64,000 nt of DNA from Dyadobacter sp. UC 10 (GTDB lineage: Bacteria > Bacteroidota > Bacteroidia > Cytophagales > Spirosomataceae). The position numbers and the translations under genes are program-made. Within the stretch, counting starts at the first letter, position 1, and the number at the start of each line of letters is the position of its first letter. The notes under the pieces are model-generated. The model was given only the letters and a program-made list of their open reading frames with translations. It searched no databases and was not told the origin of the DNA. Below are positions 33,388-42,458 of the stretch, one piece after another. The stretch lies in NCBI RefSeq assembly GCF_008369915.1, contig NZ_VSRN01000001.1, forward strand, positions 5,204,501 through 5,268,500. The letters run 5' to 3'.

Positions 33388-34836
33388 CTAGTAAATGTCC
33401 CACCAGTTTTTCGTGGCCTGCGAATCGCCCCCGATACTTTTGGCGGCATTTTCACTGTTGACCGTATTCGAAGCCCGGCTGGCGCTCGGATATTTCAGGC
33501 GCTTCACAATACCGTCCTTCACTTCCTGGTCAAGACTGCCCGAGGCAGGGGCGATAAATAAGGTGTCCCCGTTTGGTTTTTTGATATCCAGCCGGAGCCT
33601 TTCCATCCAGCCCTGTATTCCCTGCATATATAACGCCAGCCATTTTTGCGTTCCAATGACATTTTTCCAGTTGCCGGCCTTGTAAGGTACACCCGCCAGA
33701 TAAGTGGAAACCACTTTCGCATCCGTGATTCCCCACTGCGTCATGGCAGCGGTTACCGCTTCGTTATACAACTGCTCCGCAGATACGGTGCCCACATTCA
33801 TCCCGCGCGCAGCTGCTTCCGCTTTAATAAACGCAACCTCCGCATAAGTGATCATATTACCCCTCGCTGACCCGCTGAAAGCCAGCACGCCCGGCTTCGA
33901 TAAGCCGATCATGGTAGGTGTATTGGCTTCCGTGCCATAAGGTTTGCCCACATATTGCCCGTTGGTTTCGTCGGGACGCGCATATACCGTCAGTCTGGGA
34001 TCCTTTACTTCTTTCAGATAGTCTATAACTGTGGAAGTAACGGCGAATTCGACAAGCGGGCGGTCCACATCGTTGTAAGGAAACCGGTTTGTTGCGGCTG
34101 CCGTGTTATAGGGGAAAAAAGCGTCCTGGGCTGTGGCAGTAAAAGTATTTTTGACAGCATCTTCAATCACAATTTTGGCTTCCGCAGGCATCGCATCGGC
34201 CATTCTCATCGCGATCCGCATCCGCAGCGCATTGCCGATCCTGATCCATTGCGCCGCACTTCCACCAGCGATCACATCACCGCGGATTGCGCCGGCAGTG
34301 GGGCCAGCCAAAATGTCAACCTGCGTTTTCAGCGAAGCCAGTAATGCGGTATATACATCTTTTCCTTTGTCATAAACCGGCTGCACCGTCTCATCGCCCT
34401 GCAGCGCCTGGGAGTATGGAATGTCGATATAAACATCTGTCAGAATGTGGAATAGCCAGGCTTTCATGATCTCAGTCACTGCCAGCATATGCTCACTGGT
34501 TTCCTGCGGATGTCTTTTGTAATAATTTCCGATTTCCTGCAAGTCCATGAGCGGGCCCGCGTACATGCCGTTCCAGAGGCCATCGTTGGTGAATAAAAAC
34601 CTGCTCTCGCCGGTTTTGTCGGTTCCGGTCCAGTATTGCGACAGCTGCATTCCGATCCGCCCGTTAAAATAAGTATCGTAGAGCAGGTCGGAAGCACGTT
34701 TTTGCGCATTGGCCAACAAAAATTCGGGCTGGGTTTCGCCGGAACGAGCCGGGTCACTGTTTAACGTATCAAAATTATCGCATCCCGGGAGGACGAACAT
34801 GCACGCCGTCAGCAGGATAAAGATTTTCAATTTCAT
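33388..34836 (-). CDS. susD-like: SusD/RagB-family nutrient-binding lipoprotein
   Basis: 482 residues with lipoprotein signal (ACMFVLPGC). It fits the SusD-like TPR-helical fold: NFDTLNSDPARSG at the start, SAAQWIRIGNALRMRIAMRM and a C-terminal KRLKYPSASRASN region. It belongs to the SusD_2-type subfamily. It sits on the cell surface and caps the SusC porin to capture a ligand, probably a glycan or peptide. The susC gene is 37 bases upstream on the same strand; a strong terminator follows. No hydrolase or regulator is in the same operon, so the ligand is unknown. Confidence 0.92.
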   Translation of the reverse strand: MKLKIFILLTACMFVLPGCDNFDTLNSDPARSGETQPEFLLANAQKRASDLLYDTYFNGRIGMQLSQYWTGTDKTGESRFLFTNDGLWNGMYAGPLMDLQEIGNYYKRHPQETSEHMLAVTEIMKAWLFHILTDVYIDIPYSQALQGDETVQPVYDKGKDVYTALLASLKTQVDILAGPTAGAIRGDVIAGGSAAQWIRIGNALRMRIAMRMADAMPAEAKIVIEDAVKNTFTATAQDAFFPYNTAAATNRFPYNDVDRPLVEFAVTSTVIDYLKEVKDPRLTVYARPDETNGQYVGKPYGTEANTPTMIGLSKPGVLAFSGSARGNMITYAEVAFIKAEAAARGMNVGTVSAEQLYNEAVTAAMTQWGITDAKVVSTYLAGVPYKAGNWKNVIGTQKWLALYMQGIQGWMERLRLDIKKPNGDTLFIAPASGSLDQEVKDGIVKRLKYPSASRASNTVNSENAAKSIGGDSQATKNWWDIY

Positions 34837-34873
34837 ATTCAGAATGTTTTAAAATGAGTTTTTTCAAAAATGG

Positions 34874-37800
34874 TCAGAATGTGAAGTTCAGGTTGGCCCC
34901 ATAGCTGCGGACCGGCGGTAATGCGCCGCCTTCAAAGCCAATCTGGTTGCCGATCGAATTAGTGATATTAGCAGGATCCACATTGGGCGCATTGCTTTTG
35001 ATCAGCCAGAGATTGCGGCCGGTAAGTGTAAAGCGCATTGCCTGCATTTTTATTTTTTTAGCGAGCGCATCCGGAAGCTGCCAGCCGAGTCTTACCTCAC
35101 GCAGGTAAATGAAGCTGCCGTCGTATAAGTTGGCTTTGCTGATCCGGTTTCCACCGTCAGAGTTAAAGTGCGTACGGGCTGCCACTACAATGTCGTTCGG
35201 GCTGCCGTCTTCTTTTACCCCCGGATTAACCAGCCCGTTTTCGCGGATACCCGGCAAAGCAGTTTCTTCAAACATGCCCGATTTGTTGCCGTACAGATTG
35301 GTATAAGAGAAGAAATCGCCGCCTTTCTGAAAATCGACGAGTGCTGACAGATACAGACTTTTGAAACTGAATGTATTATTCAATCCGCCGATGAAATCCG
35401 GGTTGGCGTCGCCGATGATTACCGGAGTAGGGGTTACGCTGTATGTGCCGTTTGCGCCAACAACTTTATTTCCTTTTCCGTCATATACATAATCGGTTCC
35501 GAGCATGGTACCCAGTGACATACCTTTTTGTGCCACCATCGAAACGCGACCTGTGCGGCGCTCCGTGCCTATTACGAACCGCTCGATTCCCTGAATGCTT
35601 TCATCCGGACTGTTCAGGTCGAGCACTTTGTTCTTGTTTTTTGAGAAATTAAGGGATGCCCGCCAGCTGAAATTTTTGGTCATCACCGGCATCAGGTTCA
35701 CGGAAAGTTCGATACCCTTGTTTTGTACCGTTCCGCCGTTGACGATTTTGGTAGAAAAGCCGCTTTCCGCCGGAATTTGCACGTTCCAGATCTGGTTTTC
35801 GGTGCGCCGGTCATAGTAAGTGAAGTTCAGCCCCAGAATTTCATTGAAGAATTTGAAATCAACTCCTCCCTCCACCTCTGCGGAAAGCTCCGGTTTCAGG
35901 CGGCTATTATGGAGCCTGTCGGGCGTGCTTTGCAGCGGAAATGTGCCGAACTGGGTTACTATGTCATAATACCTTGATACTGAATACGGGTCTGCATCAT
36001 TACCGACGCGTGCGTAAGACAGGCGGGCTTTACCCAACGTGAGCCAGGAGGTTTTCTGGATCACGTCGGAGAAGATGAAAGATCCAGCGATCGATGGGTA
36101 GAAGTAGGAAAAGTTGCCCGTCTGTTTCAAGGTCGACGCCCAGTCATTGCGACCTGTCGCAGTCAGGTACAGGTATTTATTGTATCCCAATGTAACCGAC
36201 CCGAAAAGTGAATTGATCTGTTTGTTGCCAAAAGTCGTCGAAACGGTTGCAGGCGTGACAGAGTTTTGCAGTACATATACCAGTGGTGTCTGCAAGCCGC
36301 CATTCGTTGTACCTGACTCAATGCTAGACTTAATGCTCAGGATATTGCCCCCGGCCACAGCTTCCAGGGTAAACTTATCGCCCAGATTCTTATTCACATT
36401 AAGCGTAGCCTGGTAGTTGTTTTCGTTGTTCCGAAGCGCCCTTTTTGCATAGCTGCCCACAAAAAAACCTTTCGCTCCGCGTACCTCGTCCATGTGGTCG
36501 AAGAAGTCGGAAAACACGCGCACGTCGGCGGAGAGCCAGTCTGTGAACTTGTAAGTAAGTCCGGCATTGCCGAAATAGCGGTTGTTCCCGTCGGTATTAT
36601 AGTTTTCGTACTGGTTCCAATATGGGTTCTGGCTGAATGCTGGCTTTTGGATATTCCATGCAGTCCGGTTCCACGATTGCTCCGTACCGTCGGCATACTT
36701 ATAATTTTTAAGATACGCATCGTCGATCTGGCGCTGCCCGTACATGACGTAAAACAGCATCGGATTGTTTCCCATAAACCCTGTTCCCGGTCTTCCTTTC
36801 GAGTGATCGTTGACATAATTGATCCCGCCGCTGAAAGTAAATTTGTCCGTAAACTTGTAGGTGGTGTTCAGGCTGATAAAAAAGCGTTTCAGCTCGCTGC
36901 CTGGATAAATAAAATTCTGCTTTGTCTGCCCGACCGAGAAGCGTATCGATCCTTTATCGCTGCTGCTGGCAACGGAAAGGTTATTGGAAAATGTAATGCC
37001 GGTTTTGAAAAAATCCTTTGCATTATCAGGATGCGCGCTCCAAGGGGCCGTTTTTCCGAAATTTGGATTACTGCGGTCCTGGTCCCATGACCAGTAATGC
37101 CGCACCAGCGTTCCGTCCATCTTAGGTCCCCACGATTCGTCAGTACCGTAGTCCGGAATGAGGTCGTACTTGCCTTTTCCATCATTATCGTCGTAAGTGC
37201 CACCTCCCGGTAAAAAGCCGCCCGGGTTATCTTTGATGTAAAGTTTGGTAAAATTTGAACTTCCTCCGCCGCCGTACGAATTCTGGAATTTGGGAAGATA
37301 GGAAACCTGGTCCATCTGAATGTTGAAATCATAGTTCAATGACAGGTTACCCGAGCCCTTGCCAGTTTTGGTAGTAATATAAATTACCCCGTTTTGACCG
37401 CGGCTTCCATAAAGTGCGGTGGCTGCCGCTCCTTTGAGCACGGAGATATTTTCAACATCATTGGGATTGATGAGCTGGGCCGGGTTTCCATAGTCGAAAC
37501 CGCCGCCGCCTGTTCCCTGGCCGCCCGTCACGCCCACGGAGTTCATGTTCATATTGGCCATCGGAACCCCGTCCACAATGAACAATGCATTATTATTGCC
37601 CGAAATGGATTTCAACCCGCGGATCGTCACCCTGGAAGATCCGCCCATCGAGCCGCTGTTGCCGCCGATTTGCACACCCGCCAGTTTACCCTGCAATGCA
37701 TTGATATAGTTCACTTCCCGCGCCTCCTGAATGCTGCCCCCGCCGATCTGCTGGACCGCATAACCCACGTTCCGGGTGTTCTGCTGCACACCAAGCGCGG

Positions 37801-38131
37801 TCACGACCACTTCGCCCAGACTTTTTACATCGGCCGGCAGCCGCACCGTAATTTCAGACATCGAACGCGGAACATCGGCATCGATAGTTTGAAAACCAAT
37901 GGAAGAAATCGTGAGCTTTTGATTCCCTTCGGGCAGGCTGATCGTGAATTTTCCGTCGGCATCGGTATTGGTTCCCGAAGTCGTGCCTTTGATCAGCACG
38001 CTGGCACCCGGGACTGCCGCATTGGCTTCGTCGACGACTTTGCCGCTAACCTGCCGGGACTGTGCCAGGGCCGAAACCGCAAGGAACATCAGCCCGGCCA
38101 GGGCTGGTAAACAACTACGTATCATGCGCAT
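34874..38131 (-). CDS. susC-like: SusC/RagA-family TonB-dependent outer-membrane transporter
   Basis: 1085 residues. Signal peptide (LAGLMFLAVSALAQ), then a CarboxypepD_reg-like domain (VSGKVVDEANAAVPGASVLI to ~95), the plug with the SusC motif (GEVVVTALG, YVSVLKGAAATALYGSRGQNG-type ENISVLKGAAATALYG) and a 22-strand barrel ending LNFTF. It imports a large ligand with energy from TonB. Directly upstream of susD in a two-gene operon. There is no anti-sigma (FecR) or hybrid two-component regulator next to it and no carbohydrate enzyme in the operon. Full length for the family. Confidence 0.95.
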   Translation of the reverse strand: MRMIRSCLPALAGLMFLAVSALAQSRQVSGKVVDEANAAVPGASVLIKGTTSGTNTDADGKFTISLPEGNQKLTISSIGFQTIDADVPRSMSEITVRLPADVKSLGEVVVTALGVQQNTRNVGYAVQQIGGGSIQEAREVNYINALQGKLAGVQIGGNSGSMGGSSRVTIRGLKSISGNNNALFIVDGVPMANMNMNSVGVTGGQGTGGGGFDYGNPAQLINPNDVENISVLKGAAATALYGSRGQNGVIYITTKTGKGSGNLSLNYDFNIQMDQVSYLPKFQNSYGGGGSSNFTKLYIKDNPGGFLPGGGTYDDNDGKGKYDLIPDYGTDESWGPKMDGTLVRHYWSWDQDRSNPNFGKTAPWSAHPDNAKDFFKTGITFSNNLSVASSSDKGSIRFSVGQTKQNFIYPGSELKRFFISLNTTYKFTDKFTFSGGINYVNDHSKGRPGTGFMGNNPMLFYVMYGQRQIDDAYLKNYKYADGTEQSWNRTAWNIQKPAFSQNPYWNQYENYNTDGNNRYFGNAGLTYKFTDWLSADVRVFSDFFDHMDEVRGAKGFFVGSYAKRALRNNENNYQATLNVNKNLGDKFTLEAVAGGNILSIKSSIESGTTNGGLQTPLVYVLQNSVTPATVSTTFGNKQINSLFGSVTLGYNKYLYLTATGRNDWASTLKQTGNFSYFYPSIAGSFIFSDVIQKTSWLTLGKARLSYARVGNDADPYSVSRYYDIVTQFGTFPLQSTPDRLHNSRLKPELSAEVEGGVDFKFFNEILGLNFTYYDRRTENQIWNVQIPAESGFSTKIVNGGTVQNKGIELSVNLMPVMTKNFSWRASLNFSKNKNKVLDLNSPDESIQGIERFVIGTERRTGRVSMVAQKGMSLGTMLGTDYVYDGKGNKVVGANGTYSVTPTPVIIGDANPDFIGGLNNTFSFKSLYLSALVDFQKGGDFFSYTNLYGNKSGMFEETALPGIRENGLVNPGVKEDGSPNDIVVAARTHFNSDGGNRISKANLYDGSFIYLREVRLGWQLPDALAKKIKMQAMRFTLTGRNLWLIKSNAPNVDPANITNSIGNQIGFEGGALPPVRSYGANLNFTF

Positions 38132-38341
38132 AATCAGGCTTGGTTTTAGAGTTAGGAGATAAACACCTATAAAAGCCTTGAAGGATAGTCAGAATACTTG
38201 CTGAAAAAATGCCCTTGTCGGATCGCTCCCCGGGATTATGTCACCGGGTGGAAGCTAAAAAGGGAGTGGGGGGAGTGAAAAAAAAACTTTAAATAGTGCC
38301 AATGCGTGAAAAGGGCATTTTTACGGTTAACCCGAAAATCT

Positions 38342-38737
38342 TTAAAAAGAAGATTTTTTGAAAGAAACCTCGCCATTCTGGTCTTTTGAGTAGGTAGCGA
38401 GACAGCCGGAGTTTAATGCAGCTTCAAAATGAGGCGCTGCTGGCGCCAGCTTGTCGGGGGCTTTTTGGGAGGCGTCGAAGAAATAGACGGTCGTGGTTCC
38501 GTATTTGGTGTAGGGCATGAGATCGCCGTACTTTTTCATTTCGTCCCAAACCTGGCTTTCCACCGTTACCGCGTAAACCCGGTTGATCGGGCCGGTATTA
38601 TTTTCGTTTCGGTAAACGGCAACTTCTTTGAAATTACCTTCCAAATTCTTCGCGCTGGGCAATGAGGTGGAATCGTAGATGATAAAACCGAGCGTGAGCG
38701 CTATAAGAATAAGGAAGATAATCTTTTTATTTTTCAA
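38342..38737 (-). CDS. Unknown membrane-anchored 131-aa protein
   Basis: One N-terminal hydrophobic helix (IIFLILIALTLGFIIYDS, residues ~6-23), then a soluble alpha/beta region with VYAVTVESQVWDEM and TTTVYFFDASQKAPDKLAP. It has one Cys near the end (GCLATYSKDQ). I do not recognise the family; the conserved-looking beta segments suggest a small periplasmic domain. It lies on the minus strand upstream of susC; about 210 bases separate the two and no clear shared promoter is visible, so co-transcription is uncertain. Confidence 0.6.
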   Translation of the reverse strand: MKNKKIIFLILIALTLGFIIYDSTSLPSAKNLEGNFKEVAVYRNENNTGPINRVYAVTVESQVWDEMKKYGDLMPYTKYGTTTVYFFDASQKAPDKLAPAAPHFEAALNSGCLATYSKDQNGEVSFKKSSF

Positions 38738-38803
38738 AATCAGTGGACCGGTTTGTACTGCGGTAAAGGTAAGACAACCCGGCCCATCCTAAAAATATTT
38801 GAC

Positions 38804-39241
38804 TTATCGTGTCGCAGTTATCGTGAAATCGGTACCTGTTTCGTCGGTCCCGTTCACGATAAGCCTCTTGCCGCTGATCTTGGCAACGGTTTCTCCCTCG
38901 TAAACCAGTTCAACAGTATTTCCGAATTCTTTCAGCTTGATATCGGTCACATCATAAACCATGAACTCTTCATTATTATTTTTGGTACGGATATCAAGTT
39001 TGGCATCGACGGTTGTATCTGTTTTTTTGGTGATACGGATATCTCCTTTCAGATTACTTTCGTCTGCGGGAACAACCTTCCCGTCGAATTCAAGTTCGTA
39101 AAACGTGTAAATACCCTGGACTTTGGTTGCCAGATCTGGTGCCGGTGCTGGCTGCTCTTCTTTGTTTTCCTTGCAGGAACTGATTGAGATACAGAGCAGT
39201 AGCAATACTGCAAGGTTTTTGATAACGGATAGATTTTTCAT
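38804..39241 (-). CDS. Unknown 145-aa lipoprotein
   Basis: The lipobox SISSC places the Cys at ~23 and a Lys/Glu/Pro-rich linker follows. The mature part is beta-rich (GIYTFYELEFDGKVVPADES, LVYEGETVAKISGKRLIV), like lipocalin-like or small beta-sandwich proteins of Bacteroidota. It ends TDFTITATR. A -7 box TAATTTTG (39271-39278 on the minus strand) lies 30 bases before the start, so it probably has its own promoter. Function unknown. Confidence 0.65.
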   Translation of the reverse strand: MKNLSVIKNLAVLLLLCISISSCKENKEEQPAPAPDLATKVQGIYTFYELEFDGKVVPADESNLKGDIRITKKTDTTVDAKLDIRTKNNNEEFMVYDVTDIKLKEFGNTVELVYEGETVAKISGKRLIVNGTDETGTDFTITATR

Positions 39242-39270
39242 AGCTGGAATGATGTTTTGTTTTGAAGCTT

Positions 39271-39278
39271 CAAAATTA
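39271..39278 (-). promoter_or_regulatory. Candidate -7 box for the 145-aa lipoprotein
   Basis: TAATTTTG on the minus strand matches TAnnTTTG in full and lies 30 bases before the start codon. No -33 element was identified. Confidence 0.35.
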
Positions 39279-39500
39279 TTGCCTCCTTAACATTCCTGAA
39301 AGACTTCCCGGATAAGCTGCACTTTCTGCGTTTTGATCTGATGAGAAAGCGCGTTGAAATGTGAAATCGATCCTGGAATGCCGGCTGCCGCCCCGAAGGT
39401 GCTGGAATAGCTGGAAAATCCTGTCGGCTGTTTAAAAACACTATCCCAGGCTGGCCCGGAAAAATCAGGGTGGAGTGAATTCAGGAAACTATTTACTCTA

Positions 39501-39535
39501 TTTGTTTAGTAGATTAAACTATTCCGCTATTTTTG
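39501..39535 (+). promoter_or_regulatory. Candidate promoter of the TauE/SafE gene
   Basis: TTTG (39501-39504) and TATTTTTG (39528-39535) are 23 bases apart, a good match to the Bacteroidota -33/-7 pattern. The start codon at 39561 follows 25 bases later. Confidence 0.55.
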
Positions 39536-39560
39536 TGATTCCCAATTTCACTCAAAGCTT

Positions 39561-40436
39561 ATGTTTTCGAAGGTTATCCAGTTAATACCTGTTTCAAAAT
39601 GGTGGTACCTCTTGCCGGTAAGTTTGCTTATCATTTCGGCAGGTTTTGTGTTCTTCTCTGTTGATGCCGTCCAGGTGCAGTCATTTCTGGACAGTAAATT
39701 CATGCAGTATTTCCTGGTAGGACTGGCTGCCCAGCTCGTGGACGGTGCTTTGGGAATGGCTTACGGGGTAACTTCTACTTCGTTTCTGCTTAGTCTTGGC
39801 GTAACACCGGCGATTAGCAGTACCAGCGTCCATGTGGCGGAAATGTTCACTACCGGTGCTTCTGCAATATCCCACTTTAGATTTAAGAATATCAACAAAA
39901 AGCTCTTCAAGAGTCTGCTGATCCCGGGTGTGATCGGTGCAGTAGTTGGCGCATACCTGCTTTCTGACGTGATCGATGGCGATGTTGTCAAGCCTTACAT
40001 TGCTATTTACATGCTTATCCTGGGTATCATCATCATTAGAAAGGCGGTCAGAAAGAAATTGGTCAAAACCAAGACAAAACAAATCGGTGTGCTGGCAGCG
40101 ACGGGCGGTTTTATGGATTCTGTCGGCGGCGGAGGTTGGGGGCCGATCGTTACGTCAACACTTTTGGGGCAGGGAAGAAACGCCCGGTATACGATAGGTT
40201 CTGTGAATGCTGCCGAATTTGTAATCACGTTTTCAAGCGGAATTACGTTTCTGATCTTCAACGGGATCGATAGCTGGCAGGTAGTTTTAGGGTTGATATT
40301 GGGAGGCGTCATCGCTGCACCATTCGGTGCATTGCTGGTCGGAAAAATCAATAGCCGCGTGCTCATGATTGCAGTCGGTATACTGGTGATCGGCCTGAGT
40401 TTGCGTACTGTCCTGCAAGGTTTCGGGCTTATTTGA
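39561..40436 (+). CDS. TauE/SafE-family anion exporter
   Basis: 291 residues with eight predicted membrane helices and the family loops (GALGMAYGVTSTSFLLSLGV and GGGGWGPIVTSTLLGQGR), with a second half repeating the first. Such carriers export sulfite, sulfoacetate, taurine-derived or other organic anions. It is a single gene with its own promoter, so its substrate cannot be inferred from neighbours. The AraC gene that follows after ~175 bases is on the same strand but probably separate. Confidence 0.9.
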   Translation: MFSKVIQLIPVSKWWYLLPVSLLIISAGFVFFSVDAVQVQSFLDSKFMQYFLVGLAAQLVDGALGMAYGVTSTSFLLSLGVTPAISSTSVHVAEMFTTGASAISHFRFKNINKKLFKSLLIPGVIGAVVGAYLLSDVIDGDVVKPYIAIYMLILGIIIIRKAVRKKLVKTKTKQIGVLAATGGFMDSVGGGGWGPIVTSTLLGQGRNARYTIGSVNAAEFVITFSSGITFLIFNGIDSWQVVLGLILGGVIAAPFGALLVGKINSRVLMIAVGILVIGLSLRTVLQGFGLI

Positions 40437-40611
40437 TACCCCAGCCTGTTCATCCGGAAGGTCTTTTGCTTCCAAATAGCCCGGGTTTATGATTTAACAA
40501 ATCAAGGGTCAGGTGTTTTTCGCACGTGTACCCGGCAACCACAGTAAAATTACGCTTGCTGAATCTCTATATTGTAAACTGAGTGTTGTTAAAACCTGGA
40601 TTCTTGTTCTC

Positions 40612-41433
40612 ATGGATTACCAAACCTACCAGCCTGACACCGGGTTAGCTGAGTTCGTAAGTTGTTACTGGACACTGCAGGTTCCGGAGAATGCGGACGG
40701 GCAAAAGCAGCGCGTTGTTCCCGACGGTTGCGTTGAGATGATTTTTACACTCGGGGACGATATAAAACGCTATATCGAAGATAATACCTGCATCATTCAG
40801 CCCCGCTCCATGCTATTAGGCCAGTTTACCAGGCCGTTCTTTATAGAGCCAATGGGTGTCGTGGATACGTTCGCCGTGCGTTTTTTTCCGTGCGGATTAA
40901 TTCCTTTCACAGCTTTATCTATCAGGGAGTTGGCAAATAGGGAAACCGAATTGTCGGTTGTGCTCGGTCCGGATGTTGCGGCCGGCCTGGAATACAGCAT
41001 CACAAATGCTGCCGATACAGCGGAGAGGATCAGGCATATCGAAACCTTTTTATCAGACCGGTTAAAGGACTTCGGCAATATCGACAGCATCCTGAAATCA
41101 ACCGTTGACCTGATCCTTTACACAAAAGGAAGACTTCACGTCGCGGAGATGTTGAAGGATAATATCTCGAAAAGAAGGCAGCTCGAACGACGGTTTTCCA
41201 GACTGGTTGGCCTTAGTCCGAAACAGCTGGCCAGGATCGTCCGTTTACAAACAGCGCTCCGCATGCTGCTGAATAATGAAGGTCCTAGCCTGACAAGCCT
41301 TGCCATGGAAAACCAATACTATGACCAGGCCCATTTTATTAAAGATTTCAGGGAATTGACCGGCACCAGTCCGAACAAATTTCTAATGGACAATGAACTG
41401 ACACTTTCCACCGCATTTTATCAAAAAGACTGA
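40612..41433 (+). CDS. AraC-family transcriptional regulator with DUF6597-type N-terminus
   Basis: 273 residues from the ATG at 40612; upstream codons to 40513 form a possible longer ORF but do not look like a conserved start. The N-terminal sensor half has FVSCYWTLQVP and VVPDGCVEMIFTL, similar to the AraC protein at 14610. The C-terminal helix-turn-helix pair is ISKRRQLERRFSRLVGLSPK and YYDQAHFIKDFRELTGTSP. It is followed after 70 bases by a VOC protein gene on the same strand, repeating the AraC-VOC combination at 14-15 kb. It probably controls this downstream gene. Confidence 0.88.
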   Translation: MDYQTYQPDTGLAEFVSCYWTLQVPENADGQKQRVVPDGCVEMIFTLGDDIKRYIEDNTCIIQPRSMLLGQFTRPFFIEPMGVVDTFAVRFFPCGLIPFTALSIRELANRETELSVVLGPDVAAGLEYSITNAADTAERIRHIETFLSDRLKDFGNIDSILKSTVDLILYTKGRLHVAEMLKDNISKRRQLERRFSRLVGLSPKQLARIVRLQTALRMLLNNEGPSLTSLAMENQYYDQAHFIKDFRELTGTSPNKFLMDNELTLSTAFYQKD

Positions 41434-41503
41434 CCTGTCGCAATTTTACAATTTTAGGAATATTGCGGTAGATAACTTGCGGACGTACTAATCGCATTTA
41501 ACA

Positions 41504-41872
41504 ATGGAAAGTTTTATTTCAATGTTTGAAATCCCTGCGTCCGAATTCACCAGGGCAGTTTCGTTTTACAAGGCGGTACTGAATATCGATATCGAGGAAG
41601 TGGATATGGGTGGCATACGAATGGGGCTTTTCCCCAATGACGGCACCAATATTTCAGTTTCTGTCATTGCCGGAGAAGGCTATAACCCGTCGCCGGACGG
41701 AGCGGTTATTTATCTGAATGGGGGCAGCGATTTGCAGGTGATACTCGACCGGGTCGCAGCCAGCAGCGGAACCATTATCGTGCCGAAGACGGAAATAAGC
41801 CCCGAAATGGGCTTTTATGCGCTGTTCACCGACACCGAGGGAAATAGGCTGGGCGTATATTCGCAAAGTTAA
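41504..41872 (+). CDS. VOC family (glyoxalase/bleomycin-like) protein
   Basis: 122 residues, one vicinal-oxygen-chelate module of the YciI/PhnB-like small type: MFEIPASEFTRAVSFYKAVL at the start and GFYALFTDTEGNRLGVYS at the end. The conserved Glu/His metal ligands of glyoxalase I are not obvious. It lies behind the AraC gene, and probably is its target. It is cytoplasmic (no signal), unlike the VOC protein at 14061. Confidence 0.88.
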   Translation: MESFISMFEIPASEFTRAVSFYKAVLNIDIEEVDMGGIRMGLFPNDGTNISVSVIAGEGYNPSPDGAVIYLNGGSDLQVILDRVAASSGTIIVPKTEISPEMGFYALFTDTEGNRLGVYSQS

Positions 41873-41944
41873 GGCTAGTATTTTCAACCTCTTCGAACCA
41901 ATCGGCAGAATTAAGCGTCCTCCTGCAAATAATCGGGGACATTT

Positions 41945-42328
41945 ATGAAAGCTCAAAAACTGCCACTGCTCATTAGTTTGCTACTGGTTGCGGGATCGAA
42001 TGCCTGCGAACCGGGTCCGGGGCGAAAGGATATCAATTGCACGGAAGAGTTCCGGACTGTCGGCGTCAAGATTTCAGGCGAGCCGCTAAGCGATTATTAT
42101 ACGATCCGCTTGTCTACCTCAGACACGATCCGGGCCAAACCCGGTATTGAACCGTCATCGGGCTGGTACTGGATTCTGGATGATTCTTACAAGGAACTTC
42201 TGAAGAACAGAAAGGAAGTTTTCAGGTTCATCGGGAAAAGGGGCAATGCAACCGTTGTGGACGAGGAGTACCTGATCGAAGCTGATCATTGTCATATCAA
42301 TAAAGTCAGCGGTAAGGACGAAATTTAG
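41945..42328 (+). CDS. Unknown 127-aa lipoprotein
   Basis: Signal MKAQKLPLLISLLLVAGSNAC with a lipobox SNAC (Cys at 21). The mature part holds four more cysteines-to-few (NCTEEF, HCHINK) and a SGWYWILDDSYKELLKNRKE stretch. I see no named family. It could be a surface or periplasmic binding protein. It ends exactly at a rho-independent terminator (its stop TAG overlaps the first stem bases). Confidence 0.65.
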   Translation: MKAQKLPLLISLLLVAGSNACEPGPGRKDINCTEEFRTVGVKISGEPLSDYYTIRLSTSDTIRAKPGIEPSSGWYWILDDSYKELLKNRKEVFRFIGKRGNATVVDEEYLIEADHCHINKVSGKDEI

Positions 42329-42358
42329 CGGGCCGGCAATTTGCGGCCCGCTATTTTC
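42327..42358 (+). terminator. Rho-independent terminator after the 127-aa lipoprotein
   Basis: AGCGGGCCG (42327-42335) and CGGCCCGCT (42344-42352) form a perfect 9-bp GC-rich stem with an 8-base loop, followed by ATTTTCC. It closes the small lipoprotein gene. Confidence 0.85.
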
Positions 42359-42369
42359 CCGGATTTTAA

Positions 42370-42377
42370 TATCTTTG
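42370..42377 (+). promoter_or_regulatory. Candidate -7 box for the serine hydrolase gene
   Basis: TATCTTTG matches TAnnTTTG in full and lies 82 bases before the ATG at 42459. A TTTG at 42340-42343 is 26 bases upstream and inside the terminator loop, so the -33 element is uncertain. Confidence 0.4.
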
Positions 42378-42458
42378 GTATCAGCACGTACTGTACATTT
42401 TATGGAATTGCAGGTGTGTTAGGAAAGCATTTTGAGTTGTGAATAACAATACCTGGAT

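Larger units (their letters stand above)
39242..39560. other. Intergenic region with two promoter candidates
   Basis: This 319-base gap lies between the divergent lipoprotein (minus) and TauE/SafE (plus) genes. It holds the minus-strand -7 box at 39271-39278 and the plus-strand promoter at 39501-39535. I see no gene, RNA or strong repeat in the rest. Confidence 0.5.
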
